The position numbers were made by a program, and so were the translations under genes. Shown here piece after piece: positions 3,857 to 5,483 of a stretch of DNA of 5,483 nt. How positions within the stretch are numbered: position 1 is the first letter of the stretch; the number at the start of each line of letters is the position of its first letter. Below the pieces are notes generated by a model, which did no database searches, was not told the origin of the DNA, and worked only from the letters and a program-made list of their open reading frames with translations. Source of the stretch: Clostridioides sp. (GTDB lineage Bacteria > Bacillota > Clostridia > Peptostreptococcales > Peptostreptococcaceae); contig JAISUA010000129.1 of the NCBI GenBank assembly GCA_031272305.1, positions 1-5,483 of the forward strand, given 5' to 3'.

Positions 3857-3881
3857 ACTATCCAAACTTCTTTTGGATAGT
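3857..3881. other. 10-bp hairpin just after dnaB
   Basis: ACTATCCAAA (3857-3866) pairs perfectly with TTTGGATAGT (3872-3881) around a CTTCT loop. It starts 15 bases after the dnaB stop codon and directly abuts the IS-like palindrome. On the minus strand it is followed by ACCTAAG and not by U's, so it is at best an imperfect terminator. It may be a 3'-end stabiliser of the dnaB mRNA or part of the inserted element. Confidence 0.55.
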
Positions 3882-3896
3882 CGATAATTGATAAAT

Positions 3897-5228
3897 TTAT
3901 AGCTCTCTTAATTTATCGCCAAATTTTTGTACTTCACCTAACCATACAAGTTCTGCAGTACCAGTTTCACCATTTCTATTTTTTGCTATGATAACTTCGC
4001 ATATATTCTTGCTTTCTGAATCAGGATTATAATACTCATCTCTATACAAGAACATAACTATATCTGCATCCTGTTCTATTGATCCTGACTCTCTCAAATC
4101 TGAAAGCATAGGCCTATGATCTCTTCTCATTTCAGGAGAACGAGATAATTGAGAAAGTGCCAGCACTGGGCAATCTAATTCTTTTGCAAGGATTTTTAGA
4201 GATCTAGAAATCTGTGCTATCTCTTGTTGCCTATTTTCCGTCCTTCCATCACCTTCCATAAGTTGAAGATAGTCTATAAGTATAAAGTCAAGACCTGATT
4301 CTATCTTTAATTTTCTAGCTTTCGATCTTATTTCAGAAATTTTTATACCAGGTGTATCATCAATAAATATCTTTGTATTTGATAAAAGTGCCATAGCATC
4401 TATCAATCTAGGCCAATCATTCTCTGAAAGTGTTCCTGTTTTTATTTTTTTCAACTCAACATTTGATGTTGCTGATAATATACGTTGAACAAGCTGTTCT
4501 TTTGACATTTCAAGAGAAAATACAGCTACAGAGGCATTTGCCTTCAAAGCTGTATTTTGTACAAGATTCAAAGCGAATGCAGTTTTACCCATTGCTGGTC
4601 TAGCTGCTACAAGTATCAAATCTGTTTTTTGTAAACCATTTAATTTTTTATTTAAATCTCTAAATCCTGTAGTAAGTCCTGTGACTTCGCTCTTTTCAGT
4701 GCATAACTTTTCAATCATCTCGTAAGTATCTGCAAGAACTTGGTTGATTGGCTTGAAGTCACTGCCTACTTTTTCTTGAGATATATCGAATATCTTTTTT
4801 TCTGCTTGTTCAAGAACATCTTCTACACTAGTTGACCTCTCATAACTCAAATTCATAATTTCATCAGAAGCCTTAATCAGTTTTCTCATAACAGATTTTT
4901 CTTTGACTATGTTAGCATAATATTTTACATTTGAAGTTATTGGCACAACCGTCGCCAGATTAGTTAGATATGTGTAGCCTCCTATATCATTCAAATGACC
5001 TCTAGATTTCAATTCTTCTGGAAGAGTGATAATATCTATCGGTTCATTTTTTTCATTTAAAGACATCATACTCTCATATATTATCTTGTGTGCATCTTTA
5101 TAGAAATCATCTGGTCTGATTATTTCTGAAACAGTTATAATAGCATCTTTGTCTAGTAATATCGCACCTAAAATAGACTGCTCTGATTCTACACTGTGTG
5201 GAGGTATTTTTGAAAATTCCTGCTCCAT
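3897..5228 (-). CDS. dnaB: Replicative DNA helicase
   Basis: DnaB is the hexameric 5'-3' helicase that unwinds DNA at the replication fork and is loaded at origins by a DnaA/loader system (called DnaC in Bacillus). The 443-residue length is normal and no intein is present. Residues about 8-110 are the helical N-terminal domain that binds primase and loader (PPHSVESEQSILGAILLD near the start). The RecA-like motor domain has Walker A at 209-216 (ARPAMGKT), the FSLEMS motif with catalytic Glu240, Walker B at 315-323 (FILIDYLQL, Asp319), DLRESGSIEQDAD at 377-389 and KNRNG with Arg418 near the C-terminus. ATG 5226-5228 is chosen because GGGAGGTG (5235-5242) lies six bases before it; an ATG seven codons further up has no ribosome site. 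The end of a probable rplI lies 193 bases upstream, the common Firmicutes neighbour, and a DnaA-box cluster lies just downstream. Confidence 0.98.
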   Translation of the reverse strand: MEQEFSKIPPHSVESEQSILGAILLDKDAIITVSEIIRPDDFYKDAHKIIYESMMSLNEKNEPIDIITLPEELKSRGHLNDIGGYTYLTNLATVVPITSNVKYYANIVKEKSVMRKLIKASDEIMNLSYERSTSVEDVLEQAEKKIFDISQEKVGSDFKPINQVLADTYEMIEKLCTEKSEVTGLTTGFRDLNKKLNGLQKTDLILVAARPAMGKTAFALNLVQNTALKANASVAVFSLEMSKEQLVQRILSATSNVELKKIKTGTLSENDWPRLIDAMALLSNTKIFIDDTPGIKISEIRSKARKLKIESGLDFILIDYLQLMEGDGRTENRQQEIAQISRSLKILAKELDCPVLALSQLSRSPEMRRDHRPMLSDLRESGSIEQDADIVMFLYRDEYYNPDSESKNICEVIIAKNRNGETGTAELVWLGEVQKFGDKLREL

Positions 5229-5234
5229 AGTTAT

Positions 5235-5242
5235 CACCTCCC
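5235..5242 (-). promoter_or_regulatory. Ribosome binding site fixing the dnaB start
   Basis: On the minus strand GGGAGGTG followed by ATAACT precedes ATG 5228-5226. This near-perfect match to the 16S rRNA tail decides the start codon over the ATG at 5249. I see no convincing promoter in the 193 bases between the rplI end and dnaB, so dnaB may be partly read from upstream. Confidence 0.85.
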
Positions 5243-5421
5243 CTTTCATTGTTTTATATCATTCTTAATTTTCCTATAAACTTGGTTTTTATACAGTATT
5301 TTTTATATATGAAACTTATTTTTTGAATAATATTTTTATAGCTCATAATCTAAACTTTTTACGAAACTTAATAATCAAAAATTTTTTATTACGAACTATA
5401 TTTTTTTATTTTAGTTCTTTT

Positions 5422-5483
5422 TTATTTATTTTTTTCTTTTACTGCTACACTTATTGTTGTTGTTACTTTGTTGTGAAGTTTTA
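5422..5483 (-). CDS. rplI: Ribosomal protein L9, last 19 complete codons (runs off the right edge)
   Basis: A minus-strand frame enters from the right edge and stops at TAA 5422-5424, encoding KLHNKVTTTISVAVKEKNK. The C-terminal beta-strand of L9 in many bacteria ends in a V-K-L-H-x-x-V-x-x-x-(I/L)-x-V-x-V pattern, which this matches in order and spacing. L9 binds 23S rRNA in the large ribosomal subunit. rplI is a common upstream neighbour of dnaB in Firmicutes, which strengthens the call. Only a short tail is visible, so the assignment rests on that pattern and the gene order. Confidence 0.75.
   Translation of the reverse strand, partial: KLHNKVTTTISVAVKEKNK

Overview
The window reads as a chromosomal segment of a low-GC Gram-positive anaerobe (Firmicutes, most likely class Clostridia; a Peptostreptococcaceae-like relative is a guess). 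The grounds are the very AT-rich intergenic DNA, strong GGAGG-type ribosome binding sites, consensus promoter boxes, and the rplI - dnaB - purA gene order on one strand. All supported genes are on the minus strand, so transcription runs from high to low coordinates.

Layout, in transcription order. (a) 5422-5483 is the 3' end of a gene whose last residues fit ribosomal protein L9 (rplI). (b) 3897-5228 is dnaB, the replicative helicase. (c) 3599-3896 is a non-coding interval. It holds a 10-bp hairpin just after dnaB, a palindrome that looks like the right end of an IS200/IS605-IS1341 (TnpB-type) element, and a cluster of seven perfect or one-mismatch DnaA boxes. (d) 3197-3598 is a 133-residue protein of unknown function with four 9-residue repeats; its last ~35 bases are duplicated just after its stop codon. 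(e) 3092-3148 is a second structured stretch that may be another IS200/IS605-type end. (f) 1674-2966 is purA, adenylosuccinate synthetase, preceded by a good promoter in which two inverted PurBox-like half sites bracket the -10 box. (g) 1208-1673 is a 466-bp gap with a bidirectional terminator, a 16-bp tandem repeat, and a perfect-consensus promoter with a structured leader for the next gene. (h) 425-1207 is a four-helix membrane protein of unknown function with an acidic N-terminal tail built from four 13-residue repeats. (i) 246-424 carries two TTTGATCAAA palindromes around a putative promoter and three 24-bp direct repeats. (j) 1-245 is the start of a single-pass membrane protein that resembles a HlyD/MacA-like efflux adaptor and runs off the left edge.

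The housekeeping genes (translation, replication, purine synthesis) form a conserved backbone. The unusual part is 3092-3881: an unknown repeat-bearing small gene and a DnaA-box cluster, next to the helicase gene and bracketed by two palindromic sequences resembling insertion-sequence ends. It could be a DnaA-responsive regulatory region, a secondary DnaA-titration or initiation site, or the remains of a mobile element. The sequence alone does not decide between these.
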